Origin: Siphonodentalium dalli
Lineage: Eukaryota; Mollusca; Scaphopoda; Gadilida; Siphonodentaliidae
Assembly: GCA_032622095.1 (NCBI GenBank)
Contig: CP136066.1
Location: 175,876,351-175,940,350, forward strand
DNA: 64,000 nucleotides
Reading direction: 5' to 3'
How positions within the stretch are numbered: position 1 is the stretch's first letter; every line of letters starts with the position of its first letter. The translations under genes were made by a program, and so were the position numbers. Below, piece after piece: positions 45,318 through 56,690 of the stretch. The notes beneath the pieces are model-generated. The model did no database searches. It was not told the DNA's origin and saw only the letters and a program-made list of their open reading frames with translations.

Positions 45318-46125
45318 TTGAGGATCGCAAACTATGAGCAGAAGCATCGTTTTGGTGTCAAAATTAAAACGCTGAACCCTTCAAATGAATTCTTAGAAAA
45401 CACCAGTATTTGTGATTGCCACAAGCCATACAAAAAACCACAAGATATTTGTACAAATCATATATTTGGGGACATGTCTATATCTGAGCGTGCGAATGAA
45501 TCAACTGTGACATGGATTTTAAATGGATTTCCTTTATCAAAGAAACGCTGCGAGAAGTAAATATGGAAAGTGCGTGGCAGAACCAGTCACAACTAAGCAC
45601 GACAGACATGAAACGCATGAAAGCGAAATTAATAGAACAACACGCAGATTGCCTCTTCGGCAATCTAAATATGTCTATCTCAAGCCGTGCCATATTTTAT
45701 CGAAACATAAAGGATTCTGTCAGATTGAGCCGATACTTAATATATATATGCCCTCAGGCTCTCATCTGGCTACTTATTTACTGAAATTTAGAACAGCCAA
45801 CCACAGACTACCAGTGGAGCAATGCAGATGGAATAAATTAAAGTACATGTAAAGACACGAAATGCCCGTTATGTGGCGAAAATGTATGTAATGAATACCA
45901 TTTTGTTATTTTGTGTACAAAAATTAACGATATGCGAGAAACCTATATCCAGAAGTATTACTGGGAAAATCCTAACAAAATAAATTCTACATATTGCTGT
46001 CACTGCTTAATTTAAGTACATTGAAAAGAGTGAGCATTTTCTTAAAATTAGCGTTTCTAAAGTTACCAAGACACAAGTATTACATTATATTATATATAAT
46101 GTAAATATTATATGAGTTATACCAT
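45318..46125 (+). pseudogene. Eroded non-LTR retroelement C-terminal fragment
   Basis: The plus strand near 45745-45850 reads SGSHLATYLLKFRTANHRLP, continuing to VEQCRW. Shifted frames further on give KCPLCGENVCNEYHFVILC, a CxxC..H..C zinc motif, then YYWENP and a Leu-rich tail. This order (KFRTANHRLPVE, zinc motif, C-terminal helices) is typical of the end of mollusc-type non-LTR ORF2 proteins. Multiple stops and frameshifts show long decay. MITE A copy 3 inserted 50 bases downstream. Confidence 0.7.
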
Positions 46126-46171
46126 TTAAAAACAATATTCTTGAATGTATTAGCATTATTTGTATTTATTA

Positions 46172-46671
46172 TTAAAGACACGGTTGGCCTTGGCGGTGGG
46201 TATCCTGTGAAAATATCTCCACCCGTCAAAAACCGCCACAAACAGAAAGGACATCAAAATGTAGATAGATGTCGTATACAAATAAGAAATATTGCATAAA
46301 CAGTATGTTATGGTCATTTGTTTGACCATTGTTATGTAAACAAAAGCATAAAAAGTTACTTTTCTGGTGTGTGTTTATATTATGATGGTAAACATAAAGA
46401 GCGTTCTTTGTTGGAGAATACCTGATATGGAACTAATAAAGAGCATTTATGTGTCATTTGTGTGTGATTAGCCAGTAGCATTGTGCTGTCTTCTGTAACA
46501 CAATCAGGCTCTTGCTTAGGTAAAATATAGTAGGTCGTTATGATAACATGCTGTTTACGCGATGGTCATGGTATATATGAACGAAACTGTATGCGTTTTA
46601 ATGTTTTTCTGTTTACGGTGTTTGGAACAAATATGAATATTTTCGACAATTAAGGCTGCACGTGCCTTTAA
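46172..46671 (+). mobile_element. TTAA-flanked MITE A, copy 3
   Basis: The third full-length copy, 500 bp, with TTAA at both borders and the left end AGACACGGTTGGCC. A 5-6 base deletion inside (near 46270) distinguishes it from copies 1 and 2. Noncoding. Confidence 0.88.
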
Positions 46672-46939
46672 TATCATATAATATAATATGATGGACTCAT
46701 TTATTGATGTACATGTAAGTTATGTATTGTTTGTATATATGTATATAAGTTGTATAGCATGTTGCAACTTAAATGTTGACTTTGCTAATAAACCATCCAA
46801 CATGATAACACCAGTCAGCAGTCGCCACTTAGACACGCCCTCACTCGAAATTATTTACAGCTCCACCCTTTGAGGCTTTGACTGATTGAATGACAATTCT
46901 AAACCGCGATGAAGAAAAGACGGATTCGTCATCTCAAGT

Positions 46940-47757
46940 TTAGGGTGGATACACACATGCATGTAATCTCTGTAATTATCGTGTATTTGGCGTTTTACAT
47001 GGATCACACAGACCATGTAATATGTGTCCGTTGACCACAGTGAGCAAAGCTCTGAGCGTGCAGAGAACCGTTGACTGAACGAAGTCGTCAGGCCGCTTAG
47101 AATAATTGTTCACGGGATAACCCAAATGTTGGACTTTCTGTTTAAATCATTGTCAGTCTTCTCTTGAGTTTTATACCGATGATGGCCCCAGGAGTTCCCC
47201 AACCCAGGGGCTATGATCCCCAACATGGGGGCAATATTATCAGGATTTCCTGACGCAGGGGCTAAATATTACCCCCGACTTGGGGCTACATATGATCCCG
47301 AAAGCTACCAGACGGGGTGGCTAACTCTGAGCTATTTAAGTAAAACATATATGGTACCTTCTTGCCCAGATTATTCCGACCGATACATTCAACTAAGTCA
47401 CTTAGCGATGTGAAGCTTTCGAAACCCCACGCCAAGCAAGCATCATGGTCGAAAATGTTCTATATCAAGCCTGTATATACCAGATGTGTCGCTTCTGGTG
47501 ATGTGCATTAATAAAATGTCAGATATCACACAGACTTAACTAATTTCCACATCCGTAAGAGAAGACATGTTTTGGACTGGCCTTAAATGTCCTGATAGCA
47601 GAGAATTTGACTTCGCTTATGACTACTCACTTGTCTGGCCTGTTAACAATGAACCGCTCGCGCTCAGGTGATTAATGTTGTCAATTATTGGTGTGGCCAT
47701 GTAAAGTACATGTATTTTACATACAGAGATTACATGCATGTGTGTATCCACCCTAAG
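46940..47757. mobile_element. TIR element D (~815 bp)
   Basis: GGGTGGATACACACATGCAT through 'gtaatctctgta' at 46943-46975 is matched in reverse complement at 47725-47755, giving inverted termini of ~33 bp that continue more weakly to ~58 bp. TA flanks both sides (ttTA|GGG and CCC|TAag). The interior has no transposase, only short frames and 'ccccagg/ggggct' repeats near 47190-47290. It is a non-autonomous DNA transposon by structure. Confidence 0.8.
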
Positions 47758-47928
47758 CCTCGATAAAGCTGGTTTAGCTGGACCGCCGAATTAGATGGTT
47801 TAGTTGCCGGTTTTATTCTAAGTTCAATGTGTCCAGCGAAGGCGAATGGCTTCGCTTACCACCATACCATTAGAATCCGAGAAAACAACGATACATTAGT
47901 AAATTATGCTATTTTCTGTCAAAACTAA

Positions 47929-48092
47929 TCTCTAACCATAAGGGGTATCCTTCCACAATCCACTCGATCGAGTGCGGTATATAATCTCTAACCAAAAGGG
48001 GTATCCTTCTACAATCCACTCGATCGAGTGCGGTAAATAATCTCTAACCAAAAGGGGTATCCTTCTACAATCTACTCGATCGAGTGCGGTAA
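47929..48092 (+). repeat. 56-bp tandem repeat, three units
   Basis: Units start at 47929, 47985 and 48041. Each contains the perfect 14-base palindrome CACTCGATCGAGTG (one base altered upstream in unit 3) and 'aaaaggggtatccttc'. Confidence 0.93.
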
Positions 48093-48195
48093 TCTCTATA
48101 TATGCATAATAGTCACAGATATTCATTAATTTTATTGCCTAGTCCGTGGGGTGAATTGAGTTCATGCACGCCCAATATTAACTTATTGTTACACG

Positions 48196-48730
48196 ATGTG
48201 TGCCATGAGATGTCCAATCCACTATGGGTCAAATGTTTTAGTTACGTCTTTTTTACATGGAAGTTCGTACCATAGTTTACGGATGGAGACTGAAACGGAC
48301 ATGGCTCATTCGAACCTCCAATTTTTGTACGTAATTTGGAGCGACGGATACGATAGGTCGATAAACAAACGAACTATTGATATACCGGCTTCATTTGCTC
48401 CGAAAAACACTTGCCATATTTCAGCCGTTTTCAACATTTCGCCAGAAGTCAGACAAACGCTTTTTATTGCTTCCATATCAGGATAGACTTCCACAGAACG
48501 CTCTTTTCAGCTCCCTGTCGTGCAAATGGATTTTTATTTTTGTGTTTGGGACTCAAACACCGTATTCACAGTTGTATTTTGCATTACTTCAGTGCGTATT
48601 TTTGGGTTACATAATGCCCGTAGAAAGGTAGTTCAGATATTTATCGACCTATTTCGATACTGAGAAAAATTCAAAAGCGAATAATATTATGCGTATTTTG
48701 GAGCGCAAAGCGCCATGCGGACTTACAGTA
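48196..48730 (-). repeat. Dispersed repeat C, copy 2 (inverted)
   Basis: About 48400-48730 is the reverse complement of 9005-9330, with the same order of landmarks. A plus-strand frame at 48196-48486 (96 codons) overlaps it; the repeat nature and the lack of any recognised family argue against a host gene. Confidence 0.72.
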
Positions 48731-49544
48731 TATTATTTATTGCTGGCGTACAGTATCCCTTTAATCCGATCAAGCCACTCTTTCTGAGTCGATAGTCGAT
48801 CCACCGGCGGGCGCGAACTCATGCCGGTACATTAACACCATTACAGGTCGGACACTCCAACCACGGGGTGGGGGTTGAACTCCACTCGATTAACTCATTT
48901 GATGTTTGATACTGTATTTGTTTAATTATATAATGTATTCATGTAAACGGGGAACAAACCAAATATGTTCAAATAATCAATATAAAACTAAACCAATGTG
49001 GTTTTGGTTGTGTAGCTTTGCAAGTATTATTTTGTTTATTTACGTGCTGGTAGTATGCCTTTAATGTTACCTTGTTTTCCGGACAGCAGTTAACGGGACG
49101 TTACTCTATACTTAAGTATACCTGGTTACTTATAATCAATGTTGCTTTGGTTGCAATGTGTATTATCGATGTTTTATTTGAATAGATGTTGGCGTTTCTT
49201 TTATTTGCTGAACAAAGGACTGTGATGAGTTGCTGAAGGTGTGACAAGGACAGTCTGCACAAAACAGAGACTCGCGGTATCAACATCTCATATCTGCGTT
49301 AAATTTTTGCCTTCAATTTGTGAAACCGAAAACAGACATTGGAATGTACATTCTGTCGTCCATTCACTGGCACGACTTAATAATGACACGATGCACCAAC
49401 TGTTTACTAAAACATATATATATCTGCACTAAGGTAAGTAAGTACTACGAGATTTTATCAATAATACAAAATCCAGTTTTGTTTATATTCACGTTCGTTG
49501 TGAACACAGCGATCTTGTTCCGGGGACGAGGTAGAGCCTCACGT

Positions 49545-50169
49545 CAACTATCTACACTGATAGGACTCTGTAATACTTCAAATATATACACTGATAGGAC
49601 TCTGTAATACTTCAAATATATACACTGATAGGACTCCATACTGCATAACATACGTCAAATATTACACTGTCTCTGTCTCTGTAATACTTCGAATATCTAC
49701 ACTGATAGGACACTGTAATTGTTCAAATATCAACACTGATAGGACTCTATAATAGTTCAAATATCAACACTGATATGACTCTGTAATAGTTCAAATATCG
49801 ACACTGATAGGACACTGTAATAGTTCAAATATCGACACTGATAGGACACTGTAATAGTTCAAATATCGACACTGATAGGACACTGTAATAGTTCAAATAT
49901 CGACACTGATAGGACACTGTAATAGTTCAAATATCGACACTGATAGGACACTGTAATACTTTAATTATCTACACTAATAGGACTCTGTAATAGTTCAAAT
50001 ATCGACACTGATAGGACACTGTAATACTTCAAATATCGACACTGATAGGACACTGTAATTGTTCAAATATCAACACTGATAGGAATATGTAATAGTTCAA
50101 ATATCTATATTGATTCGACTCTGTAATGCATAACATACGTCAAATATATACACTGATACGACTCTATAA
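49545..50169 (+). repeat. 34-bp minisatellite (about 17 units)
   Basis: The unit is close to 'tcaaatatcgacactgatag' plus 'gacactgtaatagt'. The last units before 50169 shift to the 43-bp form with 'gcataacatacg'. Confidence 0.93.
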
Positions 50170-50865
50170 TCTATATATATATTGTTGCGAATGTATGTCT
50201 GTCTGTCTATATGTCGGCCTGTGTTCTATAGAAATTCACAGGGGACCATCTACATGGCACCAAAGGGATATAACAGGGGTATCTTTTTACGAGAAAGATA
50301 ATGGTGCGGGTTAAAATTCTCTAAATTGACGCCCTTGTTGTCAGGGGCAGAAAAGGGGGAGGGGTAGATTTTTGTTGTGTCGCCGATTACCACCAATCTT
50401 ATATACAATCATCCCCATGATATGAGAAATTTAATGGTATGGTTTAAATATGGTCAAAAGTGGCGCCGTTTGAGTCAGGGATGCACGGGAGGGGAGAGGG
50501 GCACCAATATTGATAAAAATAACTTTAGCGCCGATTTCCACCAAATTGATACACAATCTTTTCCATGATACAAGGAATATAATTGTGTGATTTAAAGGCG
50601 CCAAATTTGTGTTGTTTTGATGAGAGATTGGGGGGGGGCACAAATTTGATAAGAATTGGTTTAGTCGCCGATTGCCACCAAACATATACAAAATCATCCA
50701 CGTGGTATGAGTAGTCTAATGGTGTGGCTTAAAGCTGCCAAAAGTCATTCGAATCAGGGTGCACTGAAAGTGAGAGGGGCACCAAAATTGATACACACTA
50801 TTTTTAGCGCCAATTTCCACCAAATTGATAACTTTAACCTGAGCAATGCCGGGTAACCCTGCTAG
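50170..50865 (+). mobile_element. Non-autonomous Helitron-like element, complete (696 bp)
   Basis: The element starts TC (TCTATATATATATTGTTGCG at 50170) and ends CTAG at 50862-50865, after an imperfect CCTGAGCAATGCCGGG hairpin at about 50839-50853. The host minisatellite reads ...ctataa before it and tgcataatatacg... after it. Joining these restores an intact array unit, so insertion was between A and T without target duplication, exactly as Helitrons do. Inside are three or four degenerate ~150-bp units ('gccgatttccaccaaattga'). No Rep or helicase is encoded. Confidence 0.85.
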
Positions 50866-51300
50866 TGCATAATATACGTCAAATATCTACACTGATTCGA
50901 CTCTATAATGTATAATGTACGTCAAATAGCTACACTGATTCGACTCTTTAATGTATAACATACATCAAATAGCTATACTGATACGACTCCACAAAGCATA
51001 ACATACGTCAAATATCTACAATGATACGACTCTATAGTGCATAACATACGTCAAATATCTACACGGATACGACTTTATACTGCATAATATACGTCAAATA
51101 GCTACACTAATAATACTCTATGATGCATAACATACGTCAAATATCCACACTGATTCGACTCTATAGTGCATAACATACGTCAAATATCTACACTGATTCG
51201 ACTCTATAGTGCATAACATTACGTAAAATATCTACACTGATACGACTCTATAATGCATAACATACGTCAAATATCTATACTAATACGAGTTTCTAATTCA
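50866..51300 (+). repeat. 43-bp minisatellite (about 10 units)
   Basis: The unit is close to 'tcaaatatctacactgattc' plus 'gactctatagtgcataacatacg'. It is the same family as the 34-bp array, with 9 extra bases. Confidence 0.93.
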
Positions 51301-51325
51301 TTAAATGCTTATATATTTAAGACAG

Positions 51326-52690
51326 ATAACCTCCCCGTTGCAGGAATATTCTGCATATTTTTCAATGCTTGTGCTTTCACCACCCTCTCTCGTCGCCTAT
51401 CTAGACTTTAACGTCTCTCTCATATACTATAATATTTCCAGCTCTTCCCGTCGCGTATGAAGGTGGAGAATGGGTGCGAAACAAGAGGGCAAACTTAACG
51501 TAAGCCATCGTTACCCTCCTCCTTAGTTTACCACCCCCCCTGTCACGTGCCGGGTGACAAATCTTTCTGTTGCCCGCTGAGCCGGCAGACATTGTTTTTG
51601 TCGCCAATCTGATGTTATATTACAAGAATATCTCCAAGCAACACACAGGGCAGTAACTCAACTATTTCACATCACAAAATAGTGTTATAATCATAAATCT
51701 CATATACCCCACGGATTCGAAAAAACACTAATTTGCGTATATATAGTGAACACTAATATTCAAACTTTTAAGTTGATACTTTTATCTGAAAACTGTTATT
51801 ATGTACTATTTACATAGAAACATCTGGGTGATTCAATATCTTCATATCGACATTATACGGTGCAACATTGAACGAGTCGACCCCTTGATGTCGGTTGGTT
51901 ATAAAATAATCTTACTGGTGTACAACGTAATGCATGCGTTTGTCGCGAATGAATTATCCTGTACGGTTATCCTTCATATCAGGAAATGATAAATAAATGA
52001 ATTGAAATAGACCTCTCCACGATGTCTGCATTGTGATCACAGAAGTATTTTGTGTGGGGATCGCGATGCAGTTGGTAATATTGACATATCCGAATGTACA
52101 TTTTAGAAATTGACAGCTTCCCAATAGCTTTCTGTGAAGATCGTAATGAAATTAATATCGCGAGTAAATTTCGCGCACAAGACGACATTTAATATGCCAA
52201 ATTGGAGAAGGTAAATAAACAGTGATTATCAAACGCGTAACGGATTGACTATCTTTTATGGAACATAAATCCCACAGGACGATACGAAGTTACTAAGAAC
52301 ATACTTAATCGCGAATGAAAACACTTGTGCCATGAGATGACTCAGTGCAACATCGTGCGTGTGAATGCATGGCAAGGATTTTACTTTAGTAATCAGATAG
52401 CAAAACAGTTGCTGTCCTTCTTCTCGGGAGACATTCCGTTCTCGAGCGAGTGACAAATATCAGTGTCTACCACGACAGCGGGCGACAACTGCATAATAAT
52501 ACCAGAATTAAGGTTTAGCCAAACCAGTCAAATATGGCCTACAGGGATATGTTTATCAGTTTTTAAACTTGGTAGAAAAGTATCAAAAACGTCACAAAAT
52601 TCAAAGAAAACAACAATCAATGTATCATATGTAGTTAACAACACTATACTGGTAGCAGACTAAAATAATATATGGCACATACTTACCAAC
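51326..52690. other. Intergenic, no gene recognised
   Basis: Short frames only (for example 51401-51607 minus, 51801-51989). Nothing recognisable was found. Confidence 0.45.
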
Positions 52691-52694
52691 CACA

Positions 52695-53212
52695 CTCTTG
52701 ACTTTGTGCGCACGTTCTGACAAAACGGTCAGCTAATTTCCATACAAGAAAGTACATCAGGATCCAGGAGAACTCCATACGAAACGCTTTGTTGAGAAAT
52801 CCACATTTTATAATAACAAAAAGTATTTAATTTAAATTTTCAAAAGCCAGGGTATGTATTGTGGCTCAACTTCACCAGAAAGCAAACAGCTATATTTGAC
52901 TGTGACTGTAATTGTGCAAGGTCAGATTCCCTCAGCAAGCCAACTTATATTTTAGCATGGCCAGTCTGGTCTGAATCACAATCAAGATTAATCAAGAGAT
53001 TACTCAATGAATTCCAACCAGCAATTTTACTGCTGTGTGATATCTGGTTGTGTCATTTCAAAACTTGATCACTCGCTTCAAAAACATGAGAATTGAATAA
53101 TGTGTTGTATGGATAACAAAGCATTCTTGACAGAGAACTCCCCAACCAGGATTCAGTTTTGTTTGTGGAAATTTCTCAACAACAGACCCTGTACGTGTGC
53201 ACAAAGTCAGAT
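52695..53212. repeat. Degenerate inverted repeat, ~100-bp arms
   Basis: 'tgactttgtgcgcacgt', 'aggagaactcc' and 'aatgctttgttgag'-type landmarks at 52698-52800 recur reverse-complemented and with divergence at 53105-53212. About 300 unrelated bases lie between. Possibly an old foldback or TIR element. Confidence 0.55.
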
Positions 53213-54263
53213 TTCAGTTCGGAAGAAAGTATCACATATTACCAATTTCTTTCACAGGTAAATTACTATTTACTATACATAATATACGTATAGTTGTTTT
53301 TAGCTGAAGTTTGTGCCATTTTTTTCTCTATTTAGAAAATTACCCAAATTTGAACCGGAGTTCATATTGGACTTTGGTTAAGCCTTAAGTTGCCTTTTGC
53401 TTGAATTTATGTAATACGTGTATCACTGGGATTCAGTGGGCTCAACACTTTGGAATCTATAACGATTTGGCTCCAACTCGTTTCTGATTTTTGTGTTTAC
53501 TTTCGGCCATTTTGATCATGGAAAACCTTCCCTGTCAAGAGAAAATTGTTATGGTGATTATTTTGTCCCATTTGTTCAGAATGAGTAGTCGAATATTGAT
53601 ATAACATTTGTGATTGAGATAGGCGTCTCGATCAGCCAGTTTTTGCCTTGGATTTCGTAATTTCCAAATTCGTCATTAGTTTTGAGGTGAACAGAGACGG
53701 AATAAACCATGATACTTACGATAATTGTGATATGACATCACCAGACTCTCTAATCGCGTTTCGATATATCATCAATATCGTCAGCCGCTTTTATTTAATC
53801 ATGCACACGAGCTCCGACTCGCTTGTTCGAAGGGTCCTACTCATATCTCGCAAAGTGATTGTCTCCGACTCGTTTGCATAAATAGGACGATCATGGCAAA
53901 ATTTGTGACGCCATGAGCCATCTCGGGAAATAATGTGCGCTAATAATTATACGTTACAAGCATGGCGACCGTTTTAAGGCCAATTCACATCGGGCGCGAT
54001 TTTTACGGCCGTTTTCTACTCAATAAATTGGATCCTCCTGGATCCTTACTATATATAACTATACAATATGATAATAATGATGTGTGCTGACCGTGAGATT
54101 ACAGTGATAATGAGCTGAAGATGATATTGAGTTGTATATGATAGTGAGTTGTGATGAGTCTGATGACAGATGTTGGACGGATGGATGTCAGATGATGAGC
54201 TGAAGATTATAGTGAGTTGTAGATGATAGCGAGTTATGATGAGGCATATGAAGTTATATGTGT
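53213..54263. other. Intergenic, no gene recognised
   Basis: No gene. Near 54090-54245 there are tandem-like repeats around 'gatgatagtgagttgt' and 'gatgagctgaagat'. Confidence 0.45.
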
Positions 54264-54344
54264 TTCTTTTCTTCTTCTTCTTTTTCTTCTTCTCCTTCTT
54301 CATTTTCTTCTTCTCCTTCTTCTTCTTCTTCTTCTTCATATTAA
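54264..54344. repeat. TTC/CTT microsatellite
   Basis: About 80 bases of interrupted (TTC)n; it yields a Lys/Glu-rich frame on the minus strand that is an artefact. Confidence 0.97.
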
Positions 54345-54608
54345 ACTAGTCGTAGTCCTATCCCCTTTTGGTTGATGGTATTTGTGAGACTGTCTGTGGC
54401 TGTATCCCTGTTTTTGAAATTCTTCACCTCATCAAGAACCCGTCCTGCTTCCATGGATGAGACCTAGTGCAATATCCCTCAGAGTCTTAAAAATATGATA
54501 GCGTGCCATGACCAATGAGGTGGCGGCCTTCTTGTTAAGTGGTGGGGTCCCTGGAAAGATGAGCATATTGTATTTATCGCTAATGTCAGCCCTATCGGCC
54601 TGGTGGAA

Positions 54609-55376
54609 TTAGTCTGAATTTTCATGCTCCAGCGCCATTGCAATGAACTCGAACTGGAGTCGTCTTTGATCACCGGTCATCGTCACCCAATTGTTCGGTG
54701 GCCATACCAATGTTAAATCTCCCGCTTCAACCATTATTCCCGTCTCTTCCGTCCATTCTCTGGGAGCTGGGGGTAGAAGTGGCAGTGCACCGCTGCTCAG
54801 TAGCTCCCGAGCCTCTTTCGCTTCTGTTGTTTGGAGTAGTGGAGCAGGCATGATTGGTGTCGCGTACCTGGCGCTGAAGTTGCTGTTATTAGAGTAGCTG
54901 TCATTGATTACCACATTTCTGATGTCAGTCCAATATGTGGTGTTCGAGCTTGCAGATGACTGGGTTTGACAAACTTTCGGTTTTGGTGTGGGGTTGTAGG
55001 TTACTGTGCTGAGTAGTTGTTCTGAGATGACTGGTGGTGAGGTGGTCTTGGGCGCTGGTGTGCCTACTTGAGTGGTGACTAGTGGTAAGGTGGTAACTAG
55101 TGTGCTCACTGGTGCTGGTGTGCTGATTGAAGTGGTGCCTGGTGCTGTTGTGCTGACTGGAGTGGTGACTGGTGCTGGTGTGCTGACTGGAGTGGTGACT
55201 GGTGCAGGTGTGCTGACTAGAGTGGTGACTGGTCGTGATGTGGTAATTGGTGTGCTGATTGGAGTGGTGTCTGGGGTGGTGACTGGTGCTGGTGCGCTGG
55301 TAGGAAGGTGGAGTTCGGTGATAATTGCTGGTACTGAAATAACTGATGTGGTGTCAGGTGATGGGTGGTAACGCAT
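54609..55376 (-). pseudogene. Gypsy third ORF, C-terminal part with Thr/Pro repeats
   Basis: 255 codons. The first half is a low-complexity Thr/Pro/Val tract (units like TPVSTPAPVT); the second half is ordinary sequence ending LQFEFIAMALEHENSD. It continues the region downstream of integrase (55354-55940). I do not recognise the fold. A mucin-like stalk is conceivable, but no transmembrane segment is seen at the end. Confidence 0.5.
55050..55300 (-). repeat. ~30-bp degenerate tandem repeat in Gypsy third ORF
   Basis: Plus-strand units of 'gactggtgctggtgtgctga' plus 'ctggagtggt' encode the Thr/Pro tract on the minus strand. Confidence 0.85.
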
Positions 55377-55940
55377 ACTCTTCTAAGGACAGCACTAGTC
55401 CGGGCGGTAGTCCTAGTGTTTCTGCTGCTGTCTTTAACAAGTTGTGGTTCATGACCTTAGTCAACTTTGTGGTGGGTATACTGACCATATCCTTTAAGAC
55501 CGTCATACGCCGAATCGAGGCCGACATTCTGATTGGATTTGTATAAATCTCTTGGGCCATGTTCACTCTGTAGGTTGTTTTCCCCTCCACCAACAAGGCA
55601 TGTATATTTGTGTGAGCCAGGTCTATCTTGCGCATGGTTAGAATCTTCGTGTTATTATCGCCAGTCGGCCCTATCGGAGGTGATATGACAACTTCATCCG
55701 CATAATTTGTTTCCTGTTCTAGCGGTTGACTTACAGTTGGCTGCTTCTGTTTAGAGATTTTCTTCGGTTGAGTGGGACGACACCGCCATCCTCTCTCCCA
55801 GTCTTATATATTTCTTGTTGAGCCACCCTTCTTAGTACCTTTAACCAACCCCTGATAGCCACCCTCGCTGCCTCCGCTTGTCGAGAAGTTATTTCCGATG
55901 GCTTGATTACGAAGCTATAATCAGTCGGGACTGTAGCCAT
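55354..55940 (-). pseudogene. Gypsy third ORF, middle part
   Basis: Two minus-strand segments. 55731-55940 reads SFVIKPSEITSRQAEAARVA, then IRGWLKVLRRVAQQEIYK. 55354-55635 reads TTYRVNMAQEIYTNP, then LGLPPGLVLSLEEYALPP. They are out of phase with each other. They lie between the CR1-like insertion and the Thr/Pro tract, and by order belong to the ORF that follows integrase. Function not known. Confidence 0.5.
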
Positions 55941-55949
55941 CCAGAATCC

Positions 55950-56690
55950 ATTGCACTCTGTGAAAACAATTTGGTGGGATGGTCTTCATTTGGACTTATG
56001 CGCCTTAGTCTTCGTCCATACTTAACAATGCCTGCGGCAAAAAGGGTTGCTTCTTGTAATATTATGTCACGATTGGACTATTGCAATGCGCTTTTCGTGG
56101 GAAGTTCACAAGAACAATTAAGTCGTCTGCAACGTCTACAGAACTCAGCCGCGAGGATTGTAGTGCGTGTTCCGAAATCAACCCATGTCTCTCCAATTTT
56201 GAAAAACCTACATTGGCTCCCAGTGCGCGCGCGAATTGATTTCAAGTTAGCAACGTTCTGCTATCGTTACTTTAATTCATCTGCACCAGCATATATCTCG
56301 GACATTCTTACGTTGTATGTACCAGGCCGTGATAACCTCCGTTCAAAGGAAAAACAGCTTCTGGCTGTTCACGTGGGTAAATGTAAGAAAATTGAACGTC
56401 GTCTGTTTACACACGCCGCACCAAGTGTCTGGAACTCCATCCCTCTCGACATTCGTCGTTCGCACTCTATCGACATCTTCAAGCAACGACTTAAGACGAA
56501 CCTGTTCAATATTTACCCGCACACAACTAGCCGTAGATAGCAACATTGCATCTTTCTCCGTATCCATTGATAGTAAATATTCTAATGTCTGTACATGTAT
56601 ATAACCTGCATATAGAGTCACAAGCGCTTCGAGCTACACCAGGGATGAAGCGCTATACAAATGGTATATATTATTATTATTGGTGTTTCT
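55950..56690 (+). mobile_element. 5'-truncated CR1/L2-like fragment inserted in Gypsy
   Basis: The plus-strand frame ending at 56540 carries the C-terminal tail of a CR1/L2-type ORF2: SRLDYCNALFVGSSQEQLSR, LQRLQNSAARIV, LKNLHWLPVRARIDFK, NLRSKEKQLL, then HAAPSVWNSIPLDIR and FKQRLKTNLF. The 3' end has 'agcgctatacaaa' and (TTA)n at about 56670-56680, matching the layout of the copy at 19020-19620. Its opposite orientation inside the Gypsy third ORF shows that it inserted after the Gypsy element. Confidence 0.9.

Larger units (their letters stand above)
48985..51325 (+). mobile_element. Dispersed element B, copy 2 (long form)
   Basis: The left part (48985-49545) and the last ~35 bases (around 51290-51325) match copy 1 at 13750-14316. 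Between them are a 34-bp array, a Helitron-like insertion and a 43-bp array. The two repeat types share 'tcaaatatctacactgat', so the long form arose by expansion of the unit present once in copy 1. Confidence 0.8.

Noticed and set aside
49545-51300. Regularly spaced repeats resembling a CRISPR array
   Set aside because: Units are contiguous and vary; there are no unique spacers, no cas genes, and the genome is eukaryotic.
53250-53270. Acceptor-like 'tttctttcacag' and donor-like sites near 52690
   Set aside because: No open frame on either side that would form exons.
54049-54339. Lys/Glu-rich open frame on the minus strand
   Set aside because: Generated by the TTC microsatellite.
55072-55371. 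Plus-strand Val/Gly-rich frame opposite the Thr/Pro tract
   Set aside because: Shadow of the ~30-bp repeat in the Gypsy third ORF.
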